Assembly: GCF_964355755.1 (NCBI RefSeq)
Contig: NC_092672.1
Coordinates: 5,642,001 to 5,706,000 of the forward strand
Length of the DNA: 64,000 nucleotides
Reading direction: 5' to 3'
Source: Antedon mediterranea
Lineage: Eukaryota; Echinodermata; Crinoidea; Comatulida; Antedonidae
A program made the position numbers and the translations under genes. The stretch's first letter is position 1, and the number at the start of each line of letters is the position of its first letter. The notes below the pieces were generated by a model. The model was not told where the DNA came from and did not search any database. It saw only the letters and a program-made list of their open reading frames with translations. Below, one piece after another: positions 1 through 10,847 of the stretch.

Positions 1-1506
1 TGTTTGTAATGATTGCTTCTCCTGGAATAAAGTCCCGATAGTCAACGCATAGTTTAAAATTCCGCTGCACCTCCAACGATGGCTGTAAGGTTTTCAGAAG
101 CCATTGTTGGTCGTTGCTATTGTAACAGACAAACACGTCATATCGAATGTCTTCTCCGTTGACAGGAAGAGGTCCTTGGTTGCAAATTCACTGATATTGT
201 TTGCGAAGGCGTCGTCGTTGATTCCAGTACCTTTATTCAAATTTAAAAACATATTTAGAACCGTACATCAACTAGCAAATTGTGGAATATATCAATCTAA
301 TAATTATTAAATACTTAAATTAGTTGTATAACATAGTAAACAAATAATACAAATGTTGAATTTTACCATCCGAAAGAAATGAATACTGGTTTAATTCGTT
401 GATTTGATTATATATAAATCATTTTTTTTTAAACAAGTAGAGTTAGATTTAAGTTTATGAATACAATTCATTATTCTCACCTTAAATGAAACCTGTAGCG
501 GTAAAGAAGCACACAGCATATTGTAGTAGCAAGAAGCACAGCTGAAGCAGAGGGAAGTCTAATTCTTAAGATTCTATCCAACTTGCTGCAGTGTAGCTTA
601 TCGGGGTCAAAATCCAGTATTTTCTTGTATTCTTTACTATCTGGGAATAGCCTACATTCTGTATGCTTGATGTTTTCAATTGTTGCATTCGTTGTCCTAA
701 TCCATGTTCTAAGCCAAACTAAATCACAGTCACACATAAATTTGTTGTACGCCACATCTACAGATTGTAATTGAGTCAGATTTTGAAGTCCAACATCTTT
801 TTTAATTGTAGTCAGCAGGTTGTCATTTATAGATATTCGTTGTAATTGCGATAAACCTCTAAATGCGTGTGGTGGTATACTGGTAATATGATTGTTGTCT
901 AGATACAAATATTTAAGAACTGGTAAAATCTGAAATGTTCCGAAATCGATATAATTTATCAAGTTTCGGGTAAGGTCAATTTTAATTATTTTTCTACAAT
1001 GATTAAATACCTTAGGATATGTTGTGGTTAATCCACAATGTTGTAAATGCAGCACTTCTAAAGATACAAGATCATCGAACCAAGGCAGGAGTTTAGACAA
1101 ATAAATGATTCAAAGTGTGTAGAAATGTTAATTCCTGGAAAGAATGGTTATCCAATGATGAAATAAGATTGTTTGACAATCTATAATACTTAGCATCAGT
1201 CGGAACCGTATCTTGTGGTGGAATGGATGTAACTCCAATGCTTTCGCAGTACACGTTATGAATGTAGTACAAGTCTGTTTCTGTCTTACAAAACACACAG
1301 TTGCATTTCTTAGGGCATCTTATATCTTCAGGAGAAGTACCATTGGGGTAGTATTTGTAGCACGTTAACTTATCTCCTTCTTCAAATGGTGTAAAGCTCT
1401 CCACTGTCTCCAGAACAACGAACATTAATATCAGACAACACCACAGTAGTAGAATTTCGTAGACTAGAAAATGCCATCTAGTTGTTAAATACACTATGCA
1501 AGGCAT
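1..1506 (-). pseudogene. Short Toll-like receptor, broken copy (TLR-psi1), 3' end outside window
   Basis: The LRR exon runs 1506 to 481 and ends at AG|GTGAG. The TIR exon starts at 230 and runs off the left edge. The N-terminal part (signal peptide, cysteine-rich LRRNT, first LRR) is open from 1506 to about 1110. A net loss of about 89 bp relative to copy A, between two AAATAA repeats near 1100-1106, removes one to two LRRs and shifts the frame. The rest (LRRs, LRRCT with CDCDLVW, membrane segment, RYRFHLR) is open in another frame down to 481. In the TIR exon the codon after YQ is TGA at 190-188, where copy A has CGA. The LRRNT end nearly matches copy A and the LRRCT end matches the copy at 16.3-17.8 kb. 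Two independent lesions make a full-length receptor very unlikely. Confidence 0.85.
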
Positions 1507-1728
1507 ATAATTGAAAGAAAGTGAAATTCCATGATGATATGATCACATGAAGAAACATAGGCCTATAGAACATTGTTTCCTTTATTTAATAGCACTTCCT
1601 TAAACTGTACCTTAAATTTCGGTTTCTGCAAAATCATAGCTTAGCATTGTTTGGAAGGAAATTGTTTAGAAAAGAAATGCTTGTTCCATATGCTACAAAG
1701 GTTACATTATAATGTTATTAAAGCTTGG

Positions 1729-2102
1729 TTTCCACTAGTTACACTTAGGTATAAGTTTTACTTGGTTCTCACTAGCACGCATTAGCGTAACTCAAAGCTT
1801 GGTTTCCCACTAGAGACGCAACGCAAGGGCGTAGGCGCAACGCAATCGAGTTGACCAATGACAAGCGACAGTTCGAATAATCCATCGCTTGCGATTGGTT
1901 AAATCACTTTCGTTGCACTTACGTCCTTGCGCTGCATTATAGTGGGAACCAAACTTAAGACTTAAAGCAAGGAAGTAGACGCAACGCAAGCGAGTTGACC
2001 AATCACAAGTAACAGTTTGGATAATCTATCGCTTGTGATTTATCAAATTACTTGTGTTCCGCTAACGTCATTGCGTTGCGACCTAGTAGGAACCAAGCTT
2101 AA
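1729..2102. repeat. Inverted-repeat element, AAGCTTGGTTCCCACTAG family
   Basis: AGCTTGGTTTCCACTAG-like ends and their inverted form (AGTGGGAACCAAAC, AGGAACCAAGCTT) flank blocks of ACGCAACGCAAG and GAGTTGACCAATCACAAG. Several incomplete or nested copies lie together. The same element sits 5' of TLR copy A and replaces the 5' end of the copy at 17.8 kb. No coding capacity is seen, so it is a non-autonomous DNA transposon by inference. Confidence 0.65.
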
Positions 2103-3000
2103 AGTAAAATTTAGACATAAATGTAACCGCGGATTCAATACACATCGCCTTGCTTTGTAATTATTGGTGTGTTTTTTGTTTTTTGTGTCTCTGACACATG
2201 ATACTATAACGTTCGGTTTAAAAACTTTATAACTTAAAGGTCTAATCTATTTTTTAAATAATTAAAGGAACCTAATAAAATAGCAACATTTTATTTAGGC
2301 ACGTAGAGAATGAGATGATTACTGAAGGCCTATGATACATATACACGAAAATCAACTATATTATTTATATATTTATACCCATCAAACAATATAGTTATTT
2401 AAATTTGTAACGTGTTTCGATAGGTATAGGTATTATATTTTATACCACCCTAATACTATCTTAAAAATTTTTTATATAAAATAAATATTACTACCTGTAT
2501 ACAATTAGATAAATAGACTTTGAATAGAAAAAATAGTGTGAAGATGACTTTAGTGGGACACGACCCGCAAACGAGAAAAAAAGTTAGTAGCACAAATCAA
2601 AATAAAATTTCAACTAAATATTAATATATAACTGAGTTGTAAAACAAAGAAATAATAAAATATAATATAGTTCATACAATAATTATTTGTATTTAAAGTA
2701 TCATTGACTTTGTCCACAATGCTTTAGTTTCAGAACGAGAGGATATTTTAAAGTAATAGTACAAAGTGACTGCAGCACACCAAATTGACAATAATAATGT
2801 CCCTTCATCGGCACACTAAACCTTGTTACTAACTCAATCAAACATTCACGAATTGAGCTTTAAACTTAAATCTCAACATCCGGTTTATAATCTTCACCCA
2901 TTCACTAAATTGTTTGTTTGGTTTTTTTTGGATGACACTGAAATTAGAATTTCAAGATTTGTATGAACTTTCATTGACAAAAAGAAAGAGCCTACATGGT
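2103..3000. repeat. Duplicated 5' flank of the TLR unit, copy 1
   Basis: This AT-rich non-coding stretch recurs with small differences at 9894-10790 and 18031-19035. Shared landmarks include TTTAGGCACGTAGAGAATGA, TTGAATAGAAAAAATAGTG and GACAAAAAG near the distal end. It shows that the TLR copies spread as gene-plus-upstream units. No gene is seen in it. Confidence 0.75.
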
Positions 3001-3013
3001 AAAAGCATAAAAT

Positions 3014-3958
3014 GATGGTCGAACATACGCATGCGCGCTATCTCTAGTATAGCTCGAAGTTACACCACTCACGTCATACGAATGTCTTCTCGATAGAAGG
3101 TCCTTGGTTGCAAATTCGGTGATATTATTTTGCGAAGGCATCGGCGTCGATTCCAGTACCTTCATTGAAATAAATGCGGTGTTTTTGTTATGATTTACAA
3201 AATGTGAGCAATATTTTATTATCCCTTAGTCTATGGTAGGATTATACCTATTTAAAAATCGGTAGTAAAGTGTGGTTAAATTATAACCAATTACATTTAC
3301 AATTCGTTGATCTTTTTTTAACAGGTAAAGACAATTCATTAATGTCACCTTAAATGAAATCTGAAATAATAGAGTTGTGGATTGGTGGTTATGATGCTTG
3401 GCTACCACTCCAAGGGTCCTGGGTTCAAGTCCCGTCACATGTCAGGATTTTTTCTAAGGACAAAATTACACCTCCACTCCCAAAGACTTGTAATAAGACT
3501 TTGTTTATGTAGAGCATCTTGTGTATATGTTTGTCTTGTGAACCCCTCTCTGAGGGTCCCTAATGATCAGCAATTGCTGGATGGATCACCCTCATTAAAT
3601 ATGGTAAAAAAAAGAAGCTTGTAATAGGACAAGGACAACTGAAGCAAAAGTAATTCTTATAATGTTATCAAACTTGTTGCAGTGTAGCTTATCGGAGTCA
3701 ACGTCTTGAATTTGTATTCTTTACTATTATGGCCGGCCTACATTCTGTATGGCTGGGTTGATCAATTGTAACATTCGTTGTCCTAATCCATTTTCTAAAC
3801 CACACTAAATCTCAGTCACACCTAAATTTATTGCACGCCACATCTAGAGATTGTAATTGAGTCATTGACATCATCTGTGATTGTAGTCAGCAGGTTGTTA
3901 GTTATAGACATTCGTTGTAATGTACCTGTAAATGCTTGTGGTAATACTGGTAATTCTA
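3014..3958 (-). pseudogene. TLR relic (TIR and LRR fragments)
   Basis: On the minus strand 3159-3014 matches the first part of a TIR exon joined across an internal deletion to a middle part (the block with CGAACATACGCATGCGCG). About 3630-3958 matches the LRRCT and last LRRs of the LRR exon, with many substitutions and frame breaks. A SINE (3366-3616) sits in what was the membrane-segment region. The 5' half of the gene is missing and a fold-back element starts where the LRR similarity ends. It is the oldest-looking member of the array. Confidence 0.8.
3366..3616 (+). mobile_element. tRNA-derived SINE, family A
   Basis: A tRNA-like head carries an A-box-like TGGATTGGTGG and a B box GGGTTCAAGTCCCG at about 3420-3433. 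A tRNA-unrelated body ends GCTGGATGGATCACCC and an A-rich tail follows. Related copies lie at about 25140-25268 (inverted) and 54113-54265 (internal deletion). It is inserted in the TLR relic. Pol III head plus conserved body define a SINE; the driving LINE is unknown. Confidence 0.75.
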
Positions 3959-3971
3959 TTATTGTCTGTAT

Positions 3972-4138
3972 ACAAATAATGAATGTTTATGAGTGTAATG
4001 GTACAAATAATTCCATGAGGTGAATGATGACAAGTATATATCAACGAGGCGACAGCCGAGTTGATATATAAACTTTCATCATTCACCAAATGCCAATATT
4101 TGTACCATTACACGAATATAAAACATTTATGTTTGTTT
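3972..4138. mobile_element. Fold-back (palindromic) element, copy 1
   Basis: Two arms of about 75 bp pair around a short GCGACAGCC-containing loop. ACAAATAATGAATGTTTA at the left is answered by an imperfect inverted AAACATTTATGTTTGT at the right. The same palindrome occurs at 21125-21296 in the UPB1 minisatellite. The following 300 bp (to about 4450) also resembles the sequence after copy 2, including GGTGGCGCTGTTGTATTTCA, so the palindrome is probably one end of a larger element. Confidence 0.7.
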
Positions 4139-4530
4139 TATAAACCATCTAAATAGATTCCTGTTATTGGAATCAAATAAAAGGTAGGCCTAACCAAAGC
4201 CTTTTTGATCTACATTCGTACATATATATCTCTCCAAAAATGTACTTCCATCGCGAAACCATTCATAACAATAACATTTGCGACAACATGGGTGGCGCTG
4301 TTGTATTTCAAAAGCAATATTATAAAAAAAATATTTTCCAAACGCGAAGAGATTTTTTTTTCGTACACGAAAAAAGTATTATTAAACGAGGCGTGTTCCG
4401 TGTGTATTGGTTAGTGTACACAAGTAGCAGAACAAAGAAGCAGAAACTAAAACTAGAAACTAAAACTGTATTTTACTATGAATTGTTTACATTAAAGTAA
4501 CAAATCTACTTGATAATTATAGTTTAGGCC

Positions 4531-5181
4531 TAGGCCTACATATCTCATTATTGTCAAATTAAAGTCTTTATGTCCTATAAAGGCTTTTAAATCGCAAATT
4601 CGCGAGCGTCATAAAAGTAGGCCTACACAACGAAGTGTAGTGAAATTTACAATATACAATGTACAATATATGAAATAGTAATTAGGCATACAGTAGCTTA
4701 ATAGCAAATGTGTAATAATTAAGTAATTTCAAATTAAATATCATGACGTGTATACAAAAAAGGTTTGTAATGTAAATGTATCAACGTTTTAATAAGACAT
4801 CAGTTTAATATTACTGTACATTCGATCTCGAACTACAGATCTACGCTTTCGAGCTGAACGTCAAACTACAATGATTACTCTACAACAAGGCCATATACAT
4901 GGCTGCAGTCGCGTGCTCAAGTTAGTGTTTACCTACCGACCGACCAACCGACCGACATAGTGAGATGTAGAGTCGCGTTGCACGCGACTAAAAATACAAT
5001 ATGAAAAGTAGCTTTGTGTCCATATTGTTTCTAAGGATTACCAGCAAGAAGCCTATCCTTTGAACAGTTAGGTGACAAAAGAGCTGTTTCAAGCTTCGTC
5101 CAGAACAATGCTTGTCTCTCTGGATGTTCTTCCCATTCGATATAAGTTGTAGTGGTCAGTATCTTGTGTAAGAGTATCGGC
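4531..5181. repeat. 651-bp tandem duplication, copy 1
   Basis: The block starts TAGGCCTACATATCTC and ends GAGTATCGGC, and reappears 651 bp downstream with no difference I could find by eye. It contains a duplicate of the last 50 or so codons of TLR copy A's TIR exon (5181-5031 minus) plus its 3' flank. This copy of the TIR end is a disconnected fragment. Confidence 0.9.
4887..4996. mobile_element. Short element with AGTCGCGTGC/GCACGCGACT ends
   Basis: GGCTGCAGTCGCGTGC at one side and an inverted GCACGCGACTA at the other flank a core of CCGACCGACC repeats and ACATAGTGAGATGTAGAGT. A second copy at 5538-5647 is part of the 651-bp duplication. Others lie at 13560-13682 and 62281-62385. No ORF is present. 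Probably non-autonomous. Confidence 0.6.
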
Positions 5182-5832
5182 TAGGCCTACATATCTCATT
5201 ATTGTCAAATTAAAGTCTTTATGTCCTATAAAGGCTTTTAAATCGCAAATTCGCGAGCGTCATAAAAGTAGGCCTACACAACGAAGTGTAGTGAAATTTA
5301 CAATATACAATGTACAATATATGAAATAGTAATTAGGCATACAGTAGCTTAATAGCAAATGTGTAATAATTAAGTAATTTCAAATTAAATATCATGACGT
5401 GTATACAAAAAAGGTTTGTAATGTAAATGTATCAACGTTTTAATAAGACATCAGTTTAATATTACTGTACATTCGATCTCGAACTACAGATCTACGCTTT
5501 CGAGCTGAACGTCAAACTACAATGATTACTCTACAACAAGGCCATATACATGGCTGCAGTCGCGTGCTCAAGTTAGTGTTTACCTACCGACCGACCAACC
5601 GACCGACATAGTGAGATGTAGAGTCGCGTTGCACGCGACTAAAAATACAATATGAAAAGTAGCTTTGTGTCCATATTGTTTCTAAGGATTACCAGCAAGA
5701 AGCCTATCCTTTGAACAGTTAGGTGACAAAAGAGCTGTTTCAAGCTTCGTCCAGAACAATGCTTGTCTCTCTGGATGTTCTTCCCATTCGATATAAGTTG
5801 TAGTGGTCAGTATCTTGTGTAAGAGTATCGGC
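5182..5832. repeat. 651-bp tandem duplication, copy 2
   Basis: Second copy of the 651-bp block. Here the TIR end is continuous with the rest of copy A's TIR exon. Near identity suggests either a very recent event or an assembly duplication. Confidence 0.9.
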
Positions 5833-7501
5833 ATTTCTTTGGGTGACACCTTCTCAATTAGTACCACGACCAATATATCTTCATGGCTGTCGAACATACG
5901 CATGCGCGCCATTTCTAGCTCGAAGTTGCACCACTCACTTTTGGCAAAATGTTTGGAGACAACTAGCAAAACCTTGCGACTAAATTTAACAGCATTTGCG
6001 ATGTTCGTAGCAATTGCTTCTCCTGGAATAAAGTCACGATAGTCGACGCATAGTTTAAAATTCCGCTGCACCTCCAATGACGGCTGTAAGGTTTTCAGAA
6101 CCCATTGTTGATCCTTGCTGTTATAACAGACAAACACGTCATACCGAATGTTTTCTCCGTTGACGGGAGGTGGTCCTTGGTTGCGAATTCGCTGGTATTG
6201 TTTACGAAGGCGTCGTCGTTGATTCCAGTACCTTCATTGAAATAAATGGTTTTTTTTAAAGATTTTCAGTTTAATTATGTCCATAATAATTTATCTATGG
6301 TAGGATTATACCAATTATACCTATTTAAAATTCGACTAGCAATGTGTGAATAAATGTGAACATTATTTTGCTAAAATAAATTTTTCCATATTTTTTATAA
6401 AATCCATTTTTTAAATAAATAAAAGACAATTCATTAGTCTCACCTTAAATGAAATCTGTAGCGGTAAAGAAGTCCGCAACCTATTGTAATAGCAAGCACA
6501 ACTGAAGCAGAAGGAATTGTAAATCTTACGATTTGATCAAACTTGCTGCAGTGTAGCTTATCGGGATCAAAATCCAATATTTTCTTGTTATATCTTTTAC
6601 TATGAGGTGGTGTGCTACAATTTGTACGGTTGTTGATGTCTTTAATAGTAACATTTGTTGTCCCAATCCATTTTCTAAACCACACTAAATTGCAGTCACA
6701 GCTAAATTTATTGTACGCCACATTGAGAAATTGTAATTGAGTCATATTTTGGAGTCCAACATCTTCTTTGATTGTAGTTAACAGGTTGTCATTTAGAGTC
6801 ATTCGTTGTAATCGGGATAAGCCTTTAAATGCTTGTGGTGGTATGCTGGTAATTTTATTGTGATCTAGAAATAAATATATAAGATCTGGTAAATTCTGAA
6901 ATGCGCCGGTTAGGATAGTCTCTATCGCATTTGTATTAAGGTCAATTTTTATTAGTTTTTTGCAATGATTAAATACCTTAGGATGTACTGTGGTAAGTCC
7001 ACAATGTGGTAAATGCAGCACTTCTAGAGATACGAGATCATCGAACCAAGGCAGGAGTTTCGCCAAATAACTGTTTTTATCCATACTTAAAAATTTCAAA
7101 TTATGCAAGCCACGAAATGCATCAATACCAATGGTGTTGTATTTCAAGTTGTTGGAAATAAGATTTAAAGTGTGTAGAAATGTTAATCCTTTAAAAGAAT
7201 TGTTATCCAATGATGAAATAAGATTGTTTGACAAGATGTAATACTTAGCATCAGTTGGAACCGTAGCTTGTGGTGGAATGGATGTAATTTCACTGCTGTT
7301 GCAGTACACGTTATGACTGTAGTACAAGTCCGTTTCTGTCTTACAAAACACACAGTTGCATTTCTTAGGGCATCTTATATCTTCAGGGAAAGTACCATTG
7401 GGGTAGTATTTGTAGCACGTTAACTTATCTCCTTCTCCAAATGGTGTAAAGCTCTCCACTGTCTCCAGAACAACGAACATTAATATCAGACAACACAACA
7501 T
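5682..7501 (-). CDS. Short Toll-like receptor, intact copy A (two exons)
   Basis: Exon 1 is 7501-6444, ending AG|GTGAGA. Exon 2 is 6231-5682 after AATGAAG. They join in frame to 535 aa; an upstream ATG at 7558 would add 19. The order is signal peptide (MLCCLILMFVVLETVES), LRRNT with CPKKCNCVFC, about seven LRRs, LRRCT (CDCNLVWFRKW), a membrane segment near residues 325-347, then TIR. TIR box 1 is YDVFVCYN, the BB loop is RDFIPGE with its proline, and box 3 has FW. The family is known to sense microbial ligands or cytokine-like proteins and signal through MyD88-type adaptors; the ligand here is unknown. The start at 7501 is preferred because its signal peptide aligns with copies B and C. The last part of the TIR exon lies in a 651-bp duplication. 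Confidence 0.9.
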
Positions 7502-7811
7502 CTTCTTGATGCAAAATTCCTTTGCAGTAGTATAATTTTGTAGACTAGAAAATGCCATCTAGCTGTTAAATACACTATGCAATTAATATAATTGGAAAAA
7601 AAGTGAAATTCCGTGGTGATATGATCACATGAAGAAGTATATAGGCCTAGAACCTTATTTCCTTTATTTAATAGCACTTCCTTATACTGTACCTTAAATT
7701 TTGGTTGTTTCAATTTCTGCAAAATCATAGCTTAGCATTATTTGGACGGAAATTGTTGGGAAAAGAAATACTTGTTCCATATGCTACAACGGTTACATTA
7801 TAATGTTATTA

Positions 7812-8696
7812 AAGCTTGGTTTCCACTAGTTACATTTAGGTATAAGTTTTACTTGGTTCCCACTAGCACGCAACGCAAGGACATTAGCGTAACTCAAAAC
7901 GTGTTTCCCACTAAAGCTTGGTTTCCACTAGAGACGCAATGCAAGGGCGTAGACGCAACGCAAGCGAGTTGGCACTGACGCCAAGCGACAGTTCGAATAA
8001 TCCATCGCTTGCGATTGGTTAAATCACTTAAGCTTGATTGCCACTACGACGTAACGCAAGGACATAAACGCAACGTAAAGCGTGGTTCCCACTAGAACGC
8101 AACGCAGTATTGCGTAATCACAAGTTGAAACTGACGACGCAACAGTGCTGCAAAAATCGCAGGTTTGATCTCACGCAGGCGGGGGCAAACACAATTATTG
8201 GAAGGGCATTTTGTTACGTGCGTCTGTTGCGTTACGTTGCGTCGCTAGTGGGAACCAAGCTTAAGCAAGTTGACCAATGACAAGCCACAGTCCGAATAAT
8301 CCATCGCTTGTGATTGGTCAACTCACTTACGTTGCGCTACGTCCTGGTGCTGCGTCTCTAGTGGGAACCAAGCATTACGTTGCGCTTACGTCCTTGCGTT
8401 GCGTCCTAGTGGAAACCAAACTTAAGACTTAAAGCAAGGAAGTAGACGCAATGCAAGCGAGTTGACCAATCACAAGTAACAGTTTGGATAAGCTATCGCT
8501 TGTCATTGGTCAACTCGTTAAAGCGTGGTTCTCACTAGCGACGCAACGCAGGGACGTAACGCAACGCAAGTGAATTGACCAATCACAAGTGATGGCTTAT
8601 TCGCTTGTGATTGCTAACTGTCTATAACTTCGCTTGTCATTGGTTAAAACGCTTGCGTTGCGTTTACGTCCTTGCGTTACGTTCTAGTGGGAACCA
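7812..8696. repeat. Cluster of AAGCTTGGTTCCCACTAG inverted-repeat elements
   Basis: At least four head-to-tail or nested copies of ACGCAACGCAAGGACGTA blocks bounded by AAGCTTGGTTCCCACTAG-like ends. GACCAATCACAAG and its complement recur between them. It lies just 5' of TLR copy A. A larger element at 8697-9744 is inserted in it, and the remainder continues at 9745-9893. Confidence 0.65.
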
Positions 8697-9744
8697 GTGG
8701 CCGTATTCACCAATCACACTTAAGTGAGATATTTCCCTTAAATCCTAAGGATTTCCCTTAAATCAAGAAAATATTAAGGGTTTCACTTAAGTGGTATTCA
8801 CAAAGGGTTTAAGGTTAAGGGAAACCCTTAACTTGGTCTATTTAACCCTTAACTTGGTCTATTTTCCCCTTAACTTTTAAGGGACCTCAGAGGTCCCTTA
8901 AAAGTTCCCTTAACTATTCAGTACCTTGGTTAAGCTGACGATTCTGTATGTGCGAGTACTATGCCTACTTGTAGATGGCCCCAGTCTAGGCTAGGTAGAG
9001 ATGCTAGGCCCCCTGTTGGTCTGCCCACTAACCAGCCTAGGATTCATGTTTGGTTTGAGTAGCATCTAGACCTTTTTTTGCTGATCCCCACCCATACAAA
9101 TTAGTCTATGCCTATATATTAATTTATTTTTTTTGTTTTGACTGCCATTATTTTTGTGGAAGATGGCTTCCCATTTCGTTGTAATAGAAATTAGCCCCAT
9201 TCTAGTAGGCTAGGTAGAGATGCTAGGCCCCCTGTTGGTCTGCCCAGTAACCAGCCTAGGATGCATATGCCTCAATACAGACAGGTTTAGGCCTACACAG
9301 AATGTTGGTTTGTTAGTAGCATCTAGGCTAGACCAATTTTTCTTGATCCTCATACAAATTAGTCTAGGTTTAATATTCATGTACTTGTTTTTGTTTTGAC
9401 TGCCATTTTCTTTTTATTGATCGTCCATACACTTTTCTCTTCATCCTCCCCGTCCCCCAACCCCTTACTCTTTTTTTAAATATGCAAATTAGTTTTAGAG
9501 AGGAAAAGTGATTGGACCATAGGGGAATTAAATCCTCTGTGATTGGACAATGGGACAACTCATGAATATTTATGATTATTTTTACCCTTAAGTTTTACCC
9601 TTAAATTAAGTGTTTTCCTTAGGTAAGTGAATCCCTTAACTCATTTGTGAATACCCCTTAAGTGTTTCCCTTTGTTAAGGGAATTCTTAAATTTTAAGGG
9701 TAAGTATTTCCCTTAGCCTAAGTGAGATTGGTGAATACGGCCAC
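8697..9744. mobile_element. About 1.05-kb inverted-repeat DNA element
   Basis: The ends are inverted copies: GGCCGTATTCACCAATCA at 8699 and TGATTGG-like TTGGTGAATACGGCC at 9742. Subterminal AAGGGAAA/TTTCCCTTAA blocks can fold. Inside, a segment of about 75 bp (TAGAGATGCTAGGCCCCCTG) is directly repeated at about 8998 and 9215. No transposase ORF is seen. It is nested inside an older inverted-repeat cluster. Confidence 0.75.
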
Positions 9745-9893
9745 AAGCTTGTAAGCAAGGAAGTAGACGCACCGCAAGCGAGTTGACCAATCACAAGTAA
9801 CAGTTTGGATAATCTATCGCTTGTGATTTATCAAATTACTTGTGTTCCGCTAACGTCATTGCGTTACAACCTAGTAGTAGGAACCAAGCTTAA
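9745..9893. repeat. Remainder of the interrupted AAGCTTGGTTCCC element
   Basis: GCAAGCGAGTTGACCAATCA and the terminal AGGAACCAAGCTTAA continue the cluster interrupted by the 8697-9744 element. The block is very close to 1990-2102 and 17905-18030. Confidence 0.6.
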
Positions 9894-10790
9894 AGTAACA
9901 TTTAGACATATATGTAACCGCGGATTCAACACACATCGCCTTGCTTTGAAATTATTGGTAGTTTTTTTGGTTTTTTTTGGTCTCTGACACATCATACTAT
10001 AATGTTCGGTTTAAAAACTTTATCTAATCTATTTTTAAATAATTAAAGGAACCTAATAAAATAGCAACATTTTATTTAGGCACGTAGAGAATGAGATGAT
10101 TACTGAAGGCCTATGATACATATACACAAAAATCAACTATATTCATTATATATTTATACCCATCAAACAATATAGTTATTTAAATTTTTAACGTGTTTCA
10201 ATACTGTGTAGGTAAAATATTGTACAGTGTTAGCATTTTGCACACACCACCGTCCACGGTATGACCAGTATTATATTTTATACCACCCTAATACTATCTA
10301 AATAAATATTACTACCTGTATACCATTAGATAAAAAGACTTTGAATAGAAAAAATAGTGTGAAGATAATTACTTTAGTGGAACACGACCAGCAAAAGAGA
10401 AAAACTTTAGTAGCACAAATCAAAATAAAATTTCAACTAAATATTAATATATAATTGATTTGTAAAACCAAGAAATAATAAAATATAGATATAGTTCATA
10501 CAATAATTATTTGTATTTAAAGTGTCATTGATTTAGTCTAAGTAGGCCTAATAGAATAAAATGACTGTAGCACACTAAATTTCACCATCAACTAAAACTT
10601 ACTATAAAATCACCTACAATTAAACATCTAGTTTATAATCTCCACCCGTTTTTGTAGACAGCTACATCATTTTTTTTTTGTTGGATGACATTGAAATTAG
10701 AATGTCAATGTTTGTCTAAACTTTCCTTGACAAAAAGGAAAAAAGCTTACAAGGTAAGCATGTATTGAGAAGATAATATTAATTAGGTCA
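9894..10790. repeat. Duplicated 5' flank of the TLR unit, copy 2
   Basis: Non-coding and homologous to 2103-3000 and 18031-19035. It ends near GATAATATTAATTAGGTCA, a string also found just downstream of the UPB1 stop codon at about 19412-19430. Confidence 0.75.
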
Positions 10791-10847
10791 GACCCAAGAC
10801 AAGATCGCCTTCGTGGCATTCAGAAACTTTGTTTCGTGATATTTTTT

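Noticed and set aside
3366-3440. True tRNA genes at SINE heads (also 29400 and 50430)
   Set aside because: A and B boxes are present but acceptor stems do not pair properly and SINE bodies with tails follow.
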